Assembly (NCBI GenBank): GCA_900757715.1
Contig: CAAEOZ010000174.1
Coordinates: 1-16,309 of the forward strand
Direction of reading: 5' to 3'
DNA: 16,309 nucleotides
From: an uncultured Veillonella sp.
Lineage (GTDB): Bacteria; Bacillota; Negativicutes; Veillonellales; Veillonellaceae
Shown here: piece after piece, positions 7,682-14,766 of the stretch
Position numbering within the stretch: position 1 is the stretch's first letter
How the letters are laid out: each line of letters opens with the position of its first letter
Program-made: the position numbers and the translations under genes
Notes under the pieces: generated by a model
The model's input: the letters and a program-made list of their open reading frames with translations, nothing else
The model's database searches: none
What the model was told of the DNA's origin: nothing

Positions 7682-7710
7682 ATTGTAACACCTAAGATTT
7701 ACAAAATCAA
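7682..7710 (-). promoter_or_regulatory. Main promoter of the purine operon
   Basis: On the minus strand TTGATT (7710-7705), a 17-base spacer and TACAAT (7687-7682) form a strong sigma-A-type promoter. TG one base before the -10 adds an extended -10 element. Transcription would start near 7675, leaving only a few bases before the leader AAGGAGG, so there is no room for an aptamer upstream of the leader frame. Confidence 0.7.
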
Positions 7711-7714
7711 TACT

Positions 7715-7727
7715 ATTTTCGAATATT
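7715..7727. promoter_or_regulatory. Weak PurBox-like CGAA motif next to the purE -35
   Basis: ATTTTCGAATATT matches 11 of 13 positions of the Bacillus PurR PurBox (AWWWCCGAACWWT). It sits 4 bases upstream of the purE -35 hexamer. The core TTCGAA is palindromic, so orientation is ambiguous. It is reported because stronger matches lie further upstream. Confidence 0.3.
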
Positions 7728-7756
7728 TTTTTATTAAATATTTTTATCATTCGTTA

Positions 7757-7769
7757 TATTCCGAACTAT
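7757..7769 (+). promoter_or_regulatory. Candidate PurBox (PurR operator half)
   Basis: TATTCCGAACTAT matches the Bacillus PurR box AWWWCCGAACWWT at 12 of 13 positions and lies 46 bases upstream of the purE -35. PurR is a PRPP-responsive repressor of purine genes in Firmicutes; its gene is not in this window. A canonical inverted partner 16-17 bases away is not evident, which lowers confidence. Confidence 0.4.
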
Positions 7770-7905
7770 TATAAAAAGGTAGATTGCATCATATAAATTA
7801 AGCTTAAACAAATCTGCAAAATAGAATACTGTCTTTGCAATCTTATAACAGCATAAATTTATTCTATCAATCATAATATTTGTATGGTTTTGCTTATCCA
7901 TATAA
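7770..7905. other. AT-rich non-coding stretch with one long-range inverted repeat
   Basis: This is part of the 333-base gap between the leader start and the next gene. I find no reading frame with a ribosome binding site and no RNA family. The only structure is AGATTGCA (7781-7788) facing TGCAATCT (7836-7843), 47 bases apart. It lies between a terminator and a promoter that point the same way, so it is probably untranscribed. Confidence 0.35.
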
Positions 7906-7945
7906 AAAAGCGGATAACCCCGTTAAAAACAGGTTATCCGCTTTT
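7906..7945 (-). terminator. Intrinsic terminator of the xpt unit
   Basis: A perfect 14-bp stem, AAAAGCGGATAACC (7906-7919) with GGTTATCCGCTTTT (7932-7945), has a 12-base loop. On the minus strand it ends in TTTTTTAT. It lies 45 bases beyond the stop of the last gene of the xpt unit and isolates that unit from the purine operon promoter. Confidence 0.88.
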
Positions 7946-7948
7946 CAT

Positions 7949-7961
7949 AATTCCGAACATT
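7949..7961 (+). promoter_or_regulatory. Perfect PurBox-like motif in the 3' region of the xpt unit
   Basis: AATTCCGAACATT matches every position of AWWWCCGAACWWT. It shares ATTCCGAAC with the copy at 7759-7766 but lies between the last gene of the xpt unit and its terminator, about 240 bases upstream of the purE -35. Its distance makes a direct role at purE uncertain. Confidence 0.35.
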
Positions 7962-7989
7962 AGACCACTTAACTTGTATCTATTATTGA

Positions 7990-8430
7990 TTAGTGAGTAC
8001 CACTTTCAAAGGCAGCTTTCAATTCACCTACAGATTCAGGAATATAATCTACAATAGAAGACATCAACGCATACATCAATGCCGGCTCGAACGCATCATC
8101 ACCACACATATATACACAATCCAAGTATAGGCTAGAATCTTGTTCATCAATATATAGTTTGTAATTTTTATACGTCGCATTATCCCGATTGATTAAGGCA
8201 TTCAAAGCGTTCATGTTTTGTGCCGTTACCTTTTCAGGACCCAACACCAAACGAATTACGCTATAAATACTGTTATCGAGAATGACGAACAAAGGCATAT
8301 CCCATAATGGGGATTTGATATAAGAACGATATACTACTGTACCGTCTTCATCATCAAAATCCTTGCGTTCAAAAGATATGATTTCTTCTTCTTTCAAGAA
8401 CTTATCAAATAATAAGGATTTAGGATTCAT
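7990..8430 (-). CDS. Small protein, YbjN-like fold suspected; paralogue of the preceding gene
   Basis: The function is unknown. The 146-residue soluble protein has no signal sequence, membrane segment or metal-binding cysteine cluster. It aligns along its length with the protein encoded just upstream: FD at 8-9 in both, TVVY (31-34), P-L-F-V-I-L-D-N-S (46-54), an LN-rich helix near 75-80, a YKNYKLYIDEQ strand (87-97), then LYLD and a C-terminal helix after FEP. The order of strands and acidic surface suggests the YbjN / type III chaperone-like fold, but this is by eye only. The ATG has AGAGG 6 bases upstream. It starts 11 bases after the upstream gene and is last in the xpt unit, followed by a strong terminator. 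Confidence 0.75.
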   Translation of the reverse strand: MNPKSLLFDKFLKEEEIISFERKDFDDEDGTVVYRSYIKSPLWDMPLFVILDNSIYSVIRLVLGPEKVTAQNMNALNALINRDNATYKNYKLYIDEQDSSLYLDCVYMCGDDAFEPALMYALMSSIVDYIPESVGELKAAFESGTH

Positions 8431-8441
8431 AACAACCTCTA

Positions 8442-8888
8442 TTAAGCTAAACCAGCTACTTTAAGAATATCTTTATGTACAGCATCTAAATGCGGTTGAA
8501 TTACTTCGAGCAAAAGATTTACTACTACGGTAGGATCAAATTGTTCATTTAAACATGGCATAGACACATCCATATAAATATTATTGTCTTCAACACTCAC
8601 ATAATATTTTGACACTTTATAATCTTGATTTAACGTGTTAAGCTCTTTCAACACGGCAGGAATCACTTTTTCATCAATAGATGTTGTTGTGATAGCAATG
8701 CGTGCATAAGTGAACGCGGAATCGTCTACAACGATGAACACAGGTAGGCTATGATCATGAACATCCAAACGACCATGATATACAACTGTATTAAGATCGT
8801 CTGTCATTTCTTCCTTTGTAAACCAAGTGTTGCCGCCTTTGTTAAGATCAGCAACAAGTAAGTCAAATTTTTCTGCTTTTTTATTCAT
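8442..8888 (-). CDS. Small protein, YbjN-like fold suspected; first of a paralogous pair
   Basis: The function is unknown. The 148-residue cytoplasmic protein matches its downstream neighbour: FD at 8-9, TVVY (34-37), P-V-F-I-V-V-D-D-S (49-57), LN-x-LN (83-87), Y-K-x-x-K-Y-Y-V (90-97), IYMD and a C-terminal helix after FDP. The fold guess (YbjN / type III chaperone-like) is an inference from this pattern. I chose the ATG at 8888, preceded by AGAGGA; an in-frame TTG at 8903 has no such site. It begins 27 bases after xpt stops, so all three genes are probably one transcript. No catalytic residues stand out, and a binding or chaperone role is more likely than an enzyme. Confidence 0.75.
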   Translation of the reverse strand: MNKKAEKFDLLVADLNKGGNTWFTKEEMTDDLNTVVYHGRLDVHDHSLPVFIVVDDSAFTYARIAITTTSIDEKVIPAVLKELNTLNQDYKVSKYYVSVEDNNIYMDVSMPCLNEQFDPTVVVNLLLEVIQPHLDAVHKDILKVAGLA

Positions 8889-8915
8889 AATTTCCTCTAA
8901 CAATAATCAGACTAA

Positions 8916-9491
8916 TTAGTCTTCGATAAACACACAACCATTATCTTTGAATTCTTTAATGCGAACTAAAGACTCTACACGGTAGCCCGCATTTTCGAGG
9001 CGTTCACGACCAGGTTGGAAGGATTTTTCGATAGCAATCGCCATTCCTACTACTTCATCACCTGCGTCTTGAACCAATTTAGCAAGGCCCATAGCAGCCT
9101 CACCAGATGCCAAGAAGTCATCGATAATCAACACTTTTTCACCAGCTGGCAAGAATTTTTTAGAAATAGTGATATCATAATTCTCTTCTTTTGTATAAGA
9201 GTACACAACACTATGATATACATCATCTACCATAAGGATGGATTTTTTCTTACGCGCAAATACCAATGGCACGTCCAGTTCAAGCGCGGCCATCAACGCC
9301 AACGCAATACCAGATGCTTCGATGGTAACAATACGTTGTACACCTGCATCACGGTAACGATCCGCGATTTCTTTACCAATTGCCTTAAACAATTGTGGAT
9401 CGATTTGATGATTTAAGAAACCATCTACTTTCAGCACCCGATTATTGAGGACAATCCCTTCTTCACGAATGCGTTCTTTTAATAATTCCAT
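8916..9491 (-). CDS. xpt: Xanthine phosphoribosyltransferase
   Basis: Xpt joins xanthine (and less well guanine) to the ribose phosphate of PRPP, giving XMP in purine salvage. The 191-residue protein closely resembles Bacillus subtilis Xpt as I recall it. It starts MELLKERIREEG, has FLNHQIDP (25-32), a VTIEASGIA segment (55-63), VFARKKKS (77-84), the PRPP loop VLIIDDFLASGEA (120-132) and IEKSFQPGR (154-162). The ATG at 9491 is chosen because GGAGG lies 9 bases upstream and it matches the family N-terminus; an ATG at 9509 overlaps that ribosome site. It is first in a three-gene unit and has its own promoter. No purine riboswitch is visible in its leader, unlike Bacillus xpt. Confidence 0.95.
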   Translation of the reverse strand: MELLKERIREEGIVLNNRVLKVDGFLNHQIDPQLFKAIGKEIADRYRDAGVQRIVTIEASGIALALMAALELDVPLVFARKKKSILMVDDVYHSVVYSYTKEENYDITISKKFLPAGEKVLIIDDFLASGEAAMGLAKLVQDAGDEVVGMAIAIEKSFQPGRERLENAGYRVESLVRIKEFKDNGCVFIED

Positions 9492-9572
9492 GTGCTCATA
9501 CCTCCGCATAACTATCTTTAAATTTTAACGTAAACAACCCCTTAGGGTCAACCTATATCTAGTAAAAGTCTT

Positions 9573-9601
9573 ATAATACAACCCATAAATCTCATTGCCA
9601 A
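9573..9601 (-). promoter_or_regulatory. Promoter of the xpt unit
   Basis: On the minus strand TTGGCA (9601-9596), a 17-base spacer and TATTAT (9578-9573) match the consensus at 5 of 6 positions each. Transcription would start near 9566, giving a leader of about 75 bases. That leader contains only a short CCC/GGG dyad near 9537-9546 and no recognisable aptamer or terminator. Confidence 0.65.
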
Positions 9602-9691
9602 TATGACTTAAATAATTTGTATATGAATTATATAACTCAACTGCTTTATAAGAACATAATATAGCACGGCAAAGCTTACACTAATATATAA

Positions 9692-9730
9692 AAAGACACA
9701 CTTTAAGAAAGTTTCCTAAAGTATGTCTTT
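9692..9730 (-). terminator. Terminator of the LysR-type regulator gene
   Basis: AAAGACA-C-ACTTTA (9692-9705) pairs with TAAAGT-A-TGTCTTT (9717-9730): 13 bp with one C-A mismatch. Inner GAAA/TTTC pairing closes the loop. On the minus strand it runs into TTTTTAT. It lies 15 bases beyond the regulator stop codon. Confidence 0.82.
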
Positions 9731-9745
9731 AAACATGTCCTTTTC

Positions 9746-10651
9746 TTATAAAATTTTATCTCGAGTACTTTCACGATTAACTAGCAAGGAAGTAAATCTC
9801 GCAGCTCCTTCAGATTGAGGAACCAAGCGTGAACGCACAAGCACAATATCCCGTGTTGGTACCGGAATATCTGTATCGATGCGCACAATCGTCCCTTCTT
9901 GCATTTTTTGTTGCACCACATGATTAGGCAACATGGAAATGCCCATATTGATCTCTACAAGGTCTAGTAATACATCGACGCTACCCAATTCAAAACGAGG
10001 CTTACGACAAGCACCATGAGTCACATCGTCAAAGAATGTACGACTAGCAGAGCCTTTATGCAAAAGCAAGATAGGCTCGTTAAGAAGGCGTCCTTGATCA
10101 AAGAATCCTGCCCCTTTATAGTCAGGACCGCCAACAAAGACGTCTTGAATTGTAGCTAGCGTAGTTACCTCTAACTGAGGATTATCTCTCAATCCCTCAT
10201 AATCATTAACCACGGCTAATTGCGCCTCTTTATTGAGTACCAATTCTACACAATCAGGAGACGGACGATTGATGATATGTAATCCAATTTCACTTTCTTG
10301 TAATTGCCATTTATGGAAATAAGGCAATAAGAAATGGCGACACAAAGTATCTGTGGCAGCCAAATTTAAACTTTCATAAGCTTGGCTAACACGTTCTTGT
10401 AATTGGGTAACACCATTATCAAGAATGGAGAAAGCTTTAGCTACCGTATCAAACAATTCTTTGCCTTCTGGCGTGAACCCTACAGATTTTGTAGTACGCA
10501 CGAAGAGAGGCATATTAAGTTCCCCTTCTAATTGTTTAATACTCTGACTAATGGCGGATTGGGACACGCCTAATTCTTTTGCGGCACGTGAAAAGGATAA
10601 ATATAAGCCTACCCCTAAAAAGGTTCTATATAAATCTGCAGATACTGCCAT
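9746..10651 (-). CDS. LysR-family transcriptional regulator
   Basis: This 301-residue protein is of the usual LysR length. It has an N-terminal winged helix-turn-helix (about 4-63, core FSRAAKELGVSQSAISQSIK at 20-39, followed by LEGELNMPLFVR), a linker helix (64-90), and a two-lobed periplasmic-binding-like effector domain (about 95-290). The effector cannot be told from sequence. I chose the ATG at 10651 because GAGGTG lies 6 bases upstream; a GTG at 10660 falls within that site. It is monocistronic with its own terminator and is transcribed divergently from purL. LysR regulators often control the divergent neighbour, so purL control is a reasonable but unproven guess. Confidence 0.93.
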   Translation of the reverse strand: MAVSADLYRTFLGVGLYLSFSRAAKELGVSQSAISQSIKQLEGELNMPLFVRTTKSVGFTPEGKELFDTVAKAFSILDNGVTQLQERVSQAYESLNLAATDTLCRHFLLPYFHKWQLQESEIGLHIINRPSPDCVELVLNKEAQLAVVNDYEGLRDNPQLEVTTLATIQDVFVGGPDYKGAGFFDQGRLLNEPILLLHKGSASRTFFDDVTHGACRKPRFELGSVDVLLDLVEINMGISMLPNHVVQQKMQEGTIVRIDTDIPVPTRDIVLVRSRLVPQSEGAARFTSLLVNRESTRDKIL

Positions 10652-10759
10652 TTTATTCACCTCTGTTATATACTAATAGTAACGTCTTACTTTTAAATAT
10701 ACCTATCATTACTCTATTATAACTATAGACTCTCAATATATAATGAATATGTAGAAATC

Positions 10760-10792
10760 TTCATGAAAGTTAGGTCTTATGACCTTCATGAA
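10760..10792. repeat. Two-part hairpin in the LysR-purL divergent region
   Basis: TTCATGA (10760-10766) pairs with TCATGAA (10786-10792), and AGGTC with GACCT inside, leaving a one-sided AAGTT bulge. The bulge region can alternatively pair with AACTTTTCAT just downstream. It lies upstream of the favoured purL promoter, so it may be a DNA-level site rather than an RNA structure. Confidence 0.5.
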
Positions 10793-10804
10793 CTTTTCAT
10801 ATTT

Positions 10805-10819
10805 ATTAGTATTTCTAAT
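10805..10819. promoter_or_regulatory. Candidate LysR-type operator upstream of purL
   Basis: ATTAG-TATTT-CTAAT is a perfect 15-bp interrupted dyad of the T-N11-A form typical of LysR recognition sites. Its centre lies about 64 bases upstream of the transcription start I predict for purL (near 10876), the usual distance for the primary LysR site. ATTAGTA recurs at 10826-10832, 21 bases on, and its inverse TACTAAT is at 10671-10677 near the regulator's start. Confidence 0.45.
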
Positions 10820-10840
10820 CTTTTCATTAGTAAGATTATC

Positions 10841-10869
10841 TTTACTTATAAGTCTAGACCGACTATACT
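10841..10869 (+). promoter_or_regulatory. Likely purL promoter
   Basis: TTTACT (10841-10846), a 17-base spacer and TATACT (10864-10869) give a moderate promoter with a leader of about 43 bases before the purL ATG. The weak -35 would suit an activated promoter. An alternative, TTGTCA (10874-10879) with TATATA (10896-10901), would place the start almost on the ribosome site and is less likely. Confidence 0.45.
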
Positions 10870-10918
10870 TAATTTGTCAATATCCCATCGGGAATTATAT
10901 ACATTACAGGAGGCTACA

Positions 10919-13900
10919 ATGGCTATACAACGATTATTCGTAACAAAACGAGAATCTTTCAACCAAGAAGCACAACGCATGTTGCTTACCTTACAACAGG
11001 AATTATCTATGCCTGCTACAAGTGTAACTATCTATGAACGATACGACATCGAAAATTTAGATGCAAAAGATTTAGAGTCTGCCAAAAATCTAATTTTTTC
11101 TGAACCTCCTGTAGATACAGTATTAGAAGAAATCCCAAGTGTTCAAGGCTTTGTATTCGCTGTTGAATATGTGCCAGGGCAATACGATCAACGTGCTGAC
11201 AGTGCAGAGCAATGTATTTCTATGCTCACCCTTACATCTGGCCACATCGTACGTTGCGCTCGCGTATACGCTATCGAAGGTACTTTCACCAAAGAACAGG
11301 AAAATGCCATCAAAGCATACTACATTAACCCTGTTGATTCCCGCGAAGCGAGCCTTGATGTACCAAATACATTAGCTCTCGATTTAGAGGATCCAAAGCC
11401 GGTGGCAACAATCGATGGATTTACTACAATGAGCAATGCTGATTTAGAAGCGCTCATCAAAAACTACGGTCTTGCTATGACATTAGCAGACCTTCAAATG
11501 ATTAGACAACAATACGCAGAGGTAGAACACCGCAATCCTACGATTACAGAAATTCGCCTCTTCGATACATATTGGTCTGACCACTGCCGTCACACTACCT
11601 TTATGACGGAATTGACGGATATCACTATTGAAGACAGTCGCTTCACAGGCTCTATAAAGGAAGCCCTCGAAGAATATATGGATGGTCGTACCGAGCTCTA
11701 CACGACTAAGAAAAAAGCTCGCTCCCTCATGGACATGGCTACATTGGCTGTAAAAGAATTGCGCCACGCTGGCGGTCTAACAAATCTCGATGAATCCGAT
11801 GAAATCAATGCATGTACCATTATCGTACCTGTCGATGTAAACGGCAAAACCGAAGAATGGTTGTTATTGTTCAAAAACGAAACCCATAACCACCCTACCG
11901 AAATCGAACCATTTGGTGGCGCAGCTACCTGTTTAGGTGGCTGTATTCGCGACCCATTGAGTGGCCGCGCTTACGTATACCAAGCTATGCGCATCACAGG
12001 CTCTGGCAATCCACATACAAGCCTTGAAGATACGTTAGAAGGAAAACTACCACAAAAGAAAATCACCCAAGAAGCGGCTCGTGGCTATTCCTCTTACGGC
12101 AACCAAATTGGCCTTGCTACAGGTGAAGTAAAAGAATATTATCATCCTGGCTACGTAGCGAAACGCATGGAAATTGGTGCTGTTATCGGTGCCGCACCTC
12201 GCAACCAAGTTCGCCGCGAAGAGCCTACTGCCGGTGATGTTGTAGTATTGCTGGGTGGTAAAACTGGTCGTGATGGCTGCGGTGGCGCTACAGGTTCCTC
12301 TAAAGAACATACCGTTGACTCTCTATCCACATGCGGTGCAGAGGTTCAAAAAGGCAATGCTCTTACAGAGCGCAAAATCCAACGTTTATTCCGTCGTGGC
12401 GAAGTAACGACACTTATAAAACGTTGTAATGACTTCGGTGCAGGTGGTGTATCTGTCGCTATCGGTGAATTAACTGACGGTTTATCAATCAATCTCGACT
12501 TAGTCCCTAAAAAATACGCTGGCCTCGACGGTACAGAGTTAGCCATTTCTGAATCACAAGAGCGCATGGCCTGTGTCATCGCCGCTTCTGATGTAGAAGC
12601 GTTCAAATCATACTGCGACGAAGAAAACTTGGAATGCACAGTTGTAGCTAAGGTAACTGATACAAATCGCCTTATTATGAACTGGAATGGCAAAACAATT
12701 GTAGATATTAGCCGCGACTTTTTAAATACAAATGGTGCTAGCCAACAACAAGAAGCTATCGTAAAAGCTCCAGCAGATCGCTCCTACTTCTTACGCGGTT
12801 CTGCTAGTGCAGATAACTTCAAAGAAAAATGGCTCGCAGCTGTATCCGATTTAAATGTAGCCTCCCAACAAGGCTTAGCAGAACGCTTTGACAGCACTGT
12901 GGGTGCTAATACGGTGCTCATGCCATTCGGTGGTAAGTTCCAAAAAACGCCTACCCAAGGCATGGTGGCCAAATTACCTGTTCTAAACGGTGAAACTACA
13001 ACGGCTAGCATCATGACTCATGGCTTTGTACCCGAGTTATCTGCATGGAGCCCTTATCATGGTGCACAATATGCAGTGCTTTTATCTGTAGCAAAATTAG
13101 TAGCTCTTGGTGGTCGCCGTGAAGATGCATACTTAACATTACAAGAATATTTCGAACGCCTCCACTCTAAAGAATCTTGGGGTAAACCAGTAGCTGCACT
13201 TCTCGGTGCTTATAAGGCACAAAAAGAACTTGAAATCGGCGCTATCGGCGGCAAAGACTCTATGAGCGGTACATTTATGGACCTTACGGTTCCGCCTACC
13301 CTCGTATCCTTTGCGGTTGGTACAGCTCATGTAGATAATATCGTGAGCCAAGACCTTAAAGGCGTAGATCACCGCCTTGTATTCTTTGATGTACCTCGTA
13401 CATACGATGACACTCCTGATTGGGATCGATTCAAAGAAAACTGCGATACACTACAAGAACAAATTGAAAAAGGTCGCGTTTACTCCGCCTATGTAGTTGA
13501 TCAAGGCGGCATTCCTGAAGCAGTAACAAAAATGGCGCTTGGCAATAATATCGGTGTTAAATTCGATAAATACGCTGAACGTGGTATCTTCCAACCTGCT
13601 CTTGGTTCCTTCATCGTTGAAGTAGATATTACAGCTGTTAACTATCTTTTAGAGTTGCCTGATGTAAAAGTAATCGGTGTAACACAAGCCGCACCTGTTA
13701 TCGAGTGGGAAGGTCAATCTGTATCCCTTAAAGATATACAGACTGCCTACGAATCACCTCTAAACGATATCTTCCCTATGCATGCACCAAGCGGCTTTGG
13801 TGAAGCAGTCGCTTACATTCATGACCAACACGCTAAGCCTCGCAGTGTCTCCTTAGGTGCAAAACCAAAAGTTCTCATCCCAGTATTCCCTGGTACAAAC

Positions 13901-14659
13901 TGTGAATTTGACTCTGCTCGCGCCTTCGAGCGGGCTGGTGCAGAAACAGATATCGTGCTCATTCGCAACCAAACTCCAGAACAATTAAAAGAATCTATCG
14001 ACGTAATCAAAGCTAAATTAGCAGAGTCTCAAATTCTTATGTTCCCAGGAGGTTTCAGCGCTGGTGACGAGCCAGATGGTTCTGGTAAATTCATGGCTAC
14101 CCTCTTCCGCAATCCATACCTTGCAGAAGGCTTAGAAAACCTCTTGTACAAACAAGATGGCCTTGTATTAGGTATTTGTAACGGCTTCCAAGCGCTCATC
14201 AAGTTAGGCTTGTTACCTGGTGGACACATTGAAACCTTAACCGAAGATCATCCTACATTGACATACAACACGATTGGTCGTCACGTGTCTCGCATGGTCA
14301 ACACGAAAGTTATTTCCACTAAATCTCCTTGGATGAGCGATGCCAAGGCAGGTGAAATTTACACGGTACCAATTTCCCACGGCGAAGGTCGATTTATTGC
14401 TTCCCCTCAACAAGTGTTAGAGTTTAATAAAACTGGCCAAATCGCTACACAATATGTAGACTTTGATGGTATTGCCTCCATGGATAGTCGCTTCAACCCA
14501 AATCAATCTGTAGCCGCTATCGAAGGTATTTATAGCCCTGATGGTCGCGTATTCGGCAAAATGGCACACTCCGAACGCTGTGGTGCAGGCATTAGCAAAA
14601 ATATTCCTGGACAACTAGAAATGCCAATCTTTACATCTGGTGTAAAATACTTCAAATAA
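10919..14659 (+). CDS. purL: Phosphoribosylformylglycinamidine synthase, single-chain (FGAM synthase)
   Basis: PurL converts FGAR, glutamine and ATP to FGAM, the fourth step. This 1,246-residue chain is the large form, so no separate PurS or PurQ is needed. An N-terminal PurS-like region leads into two AIR-synthase-like halves, with FKNETHNHP (318-326), GGKTGRDGCGGATGSS (446-461) and IGGKDSMSGT (about 776-785). A C-terminal glutaminase (about 982-1246) follows, with LIPVFPGTNCEFDSA, nucleophile Cys1087 in GICNGFQ, and His1217 and Glu1219 in AHSERCGAG. The ATG at 10919 is set by AGGAGG 5 bases upstream; a longer in-frame extension to 10763 lacks a ribosome site. The gene stands alone on the plus strand, apart from the pur operon, and is followed by a terminator. 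Confidence 0.97.
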   Translation: MAIQRLFVTKRESFNQEAQRMLLTLQQELSMPATSVTIYERYDIENLDAKDLESAKNLIFSEPPVDTVLEEIPSVQGFVFAVEYVPGQYDQRADSAEQCISMLTLTSGHIVRCARVYAIEGTFTKEQENAIKAYYINPVDSREASLDVPNTLALDLEDPKPVATIDGFTTMSNADLEALIKNYGLAMTLADLQMIRQQYAEVEHRNPTITEIRLFDTYWSDHCRHTTFMTELTDITIEDSRFTGSIKEALEEYMDGRTELYTTKKKARSLMDMATLAVKELRHAGGLTNLDESDEINACTIIVPVDVNGKTEEWLLLFKNETHNHPTEIEPFGGAATCLGGCIRDPLSGRAYVYQAMRITGSGNPHTSLEDTLEGKLPQKKITQEAARGYSSYGNQIGLATGEVKEYYHPGYVAKRMEIGAVIGAAPRNQVRREEPTAGDVVVLLGGKTGRDGCGGATGSSKEHTVDSLSTCGAEVQKGNALTERKIQRLFRRGEVTTLIKRCNDFGAGGVSVAIGELTDGLSINLDLVPKKYAGLDGTELAISESQERMACVIAASDVEAFKSYCDEENLECTVVAKVTDTNRLIMNWNGKTIVDISRDFLNTNGASQQQEAIVKAPADRSYFLRGSASADNFKEKWLAAVSDLNVASQQGLAERFDSTVGANTVLMPFGGKFQKTPTQGMVAKLPVLNGETTTASIMTHGFVPELSAWSPYHGAQYAVLLSVAKLVALGGRREDAYLTLQEYFERLHSKESWGKPVAALLGAYKAQKELEIGAIGGKDSMSGTFMDLTVPPTLVSFAVGTAHVDNIVSQDLKGVDHRLVFFDVPRTYDDTPDWDRFKENCDTLQEQIEKGRVYSAYVVDQGGIPEAVTKMALGNNIGVKFDKYAERGIFQPALGSFIVEVDITAVNYLLELPDVKVIGVTQAAPVIEWEGQSVSLKDIQTAYESPLNDIFPMHAPSGFGEAVAYIHDQHAKPRSVSLGAKPKVLIPVFPGTNCEFDSARAFERAGAETDIVLIRNQTPEQLKESIDVIKAKLAESQILMFPGGFSAGDEPDGSGKFMATLFRNPYLAEGLENLLYKQDGLVLGICNGFQALIKLGLLPGGHIETLTEDHPTLTYNTIGRHVSRMVNTKVISTKSPWMSDAKAGEIYTVPISHGEGRFIASPQQVLEFNKTGQIATQYVDFDGIASMDSRFNPNQSVAAIEGIYSPDGRVFGKMAHSERCGAGISKNIPGQLEMPIFTSGVKYFK

Positions 14660-14682
14660 TTGATTACTATGAACTTTCTTGT

Positions 14683-14715
14683 AAAAGCCTACTTCTTCAA
14701 GTAGGCTTTTTCAAT
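14683..14715 (+). terminator. Terminator of purL
   Basis: AAAAGCCTACTT (14683-14694) and AAGTAGGCTTTT (14699-14710) form a perfect 12-bp stem around a CTTC tetraloop, with the T tract continuing. It lies 23 bases after the purL stop and makes purL monocistronic. Confidence 0.92.
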
Positions 14716-14716
14716 A

Positions 14717-14745
14717 TTGATTTTTTTCGAAAATATTAGTATTAT
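14717..14745 (+). promoter_or_regulatory. Likely promoter of the flavodiiron protein gene
   Basis: TTGATT (14717-14722), a 17-base spacer and TATTAT (14740-14745) form a plausible promoter directly after the purL terminator. A TAGTAT/ATACTA dyad (14737-14742 and 14752-14757, 9-base spacer) overlaps the -10 and could be an operator. Confidence 0.5.
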
Positions 14746-14766
14746 AAATTGATACTATATTTACAA

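Noticed and set aside
7751..7770. LexA (DinR) box around CGAAC in the purE upstream region
   Set aside because: The GAAC-N4-GTTC dyad is not present at either CCGAAC copy; the flanks fit a PurBox better.
8910..8921. Perfect 12-bp palindrome GACTAATTAGTC across the xpt stop codon
   Set aside because: It is AT-rich, too short for a terminator, has no T tract and coincides with the stop codon. A regulatory role is possible but nothing supports it.
10763..10918. A 52-codon in-frame N-terminal extension of purL starting at an upstream ATG
   Set aside because: The ATG has no ribosome binding site, the extension is low-complexity and hydrophobic, and AGGAGG sits ideally before the ATG at 10919, which gives the normal family start and length.
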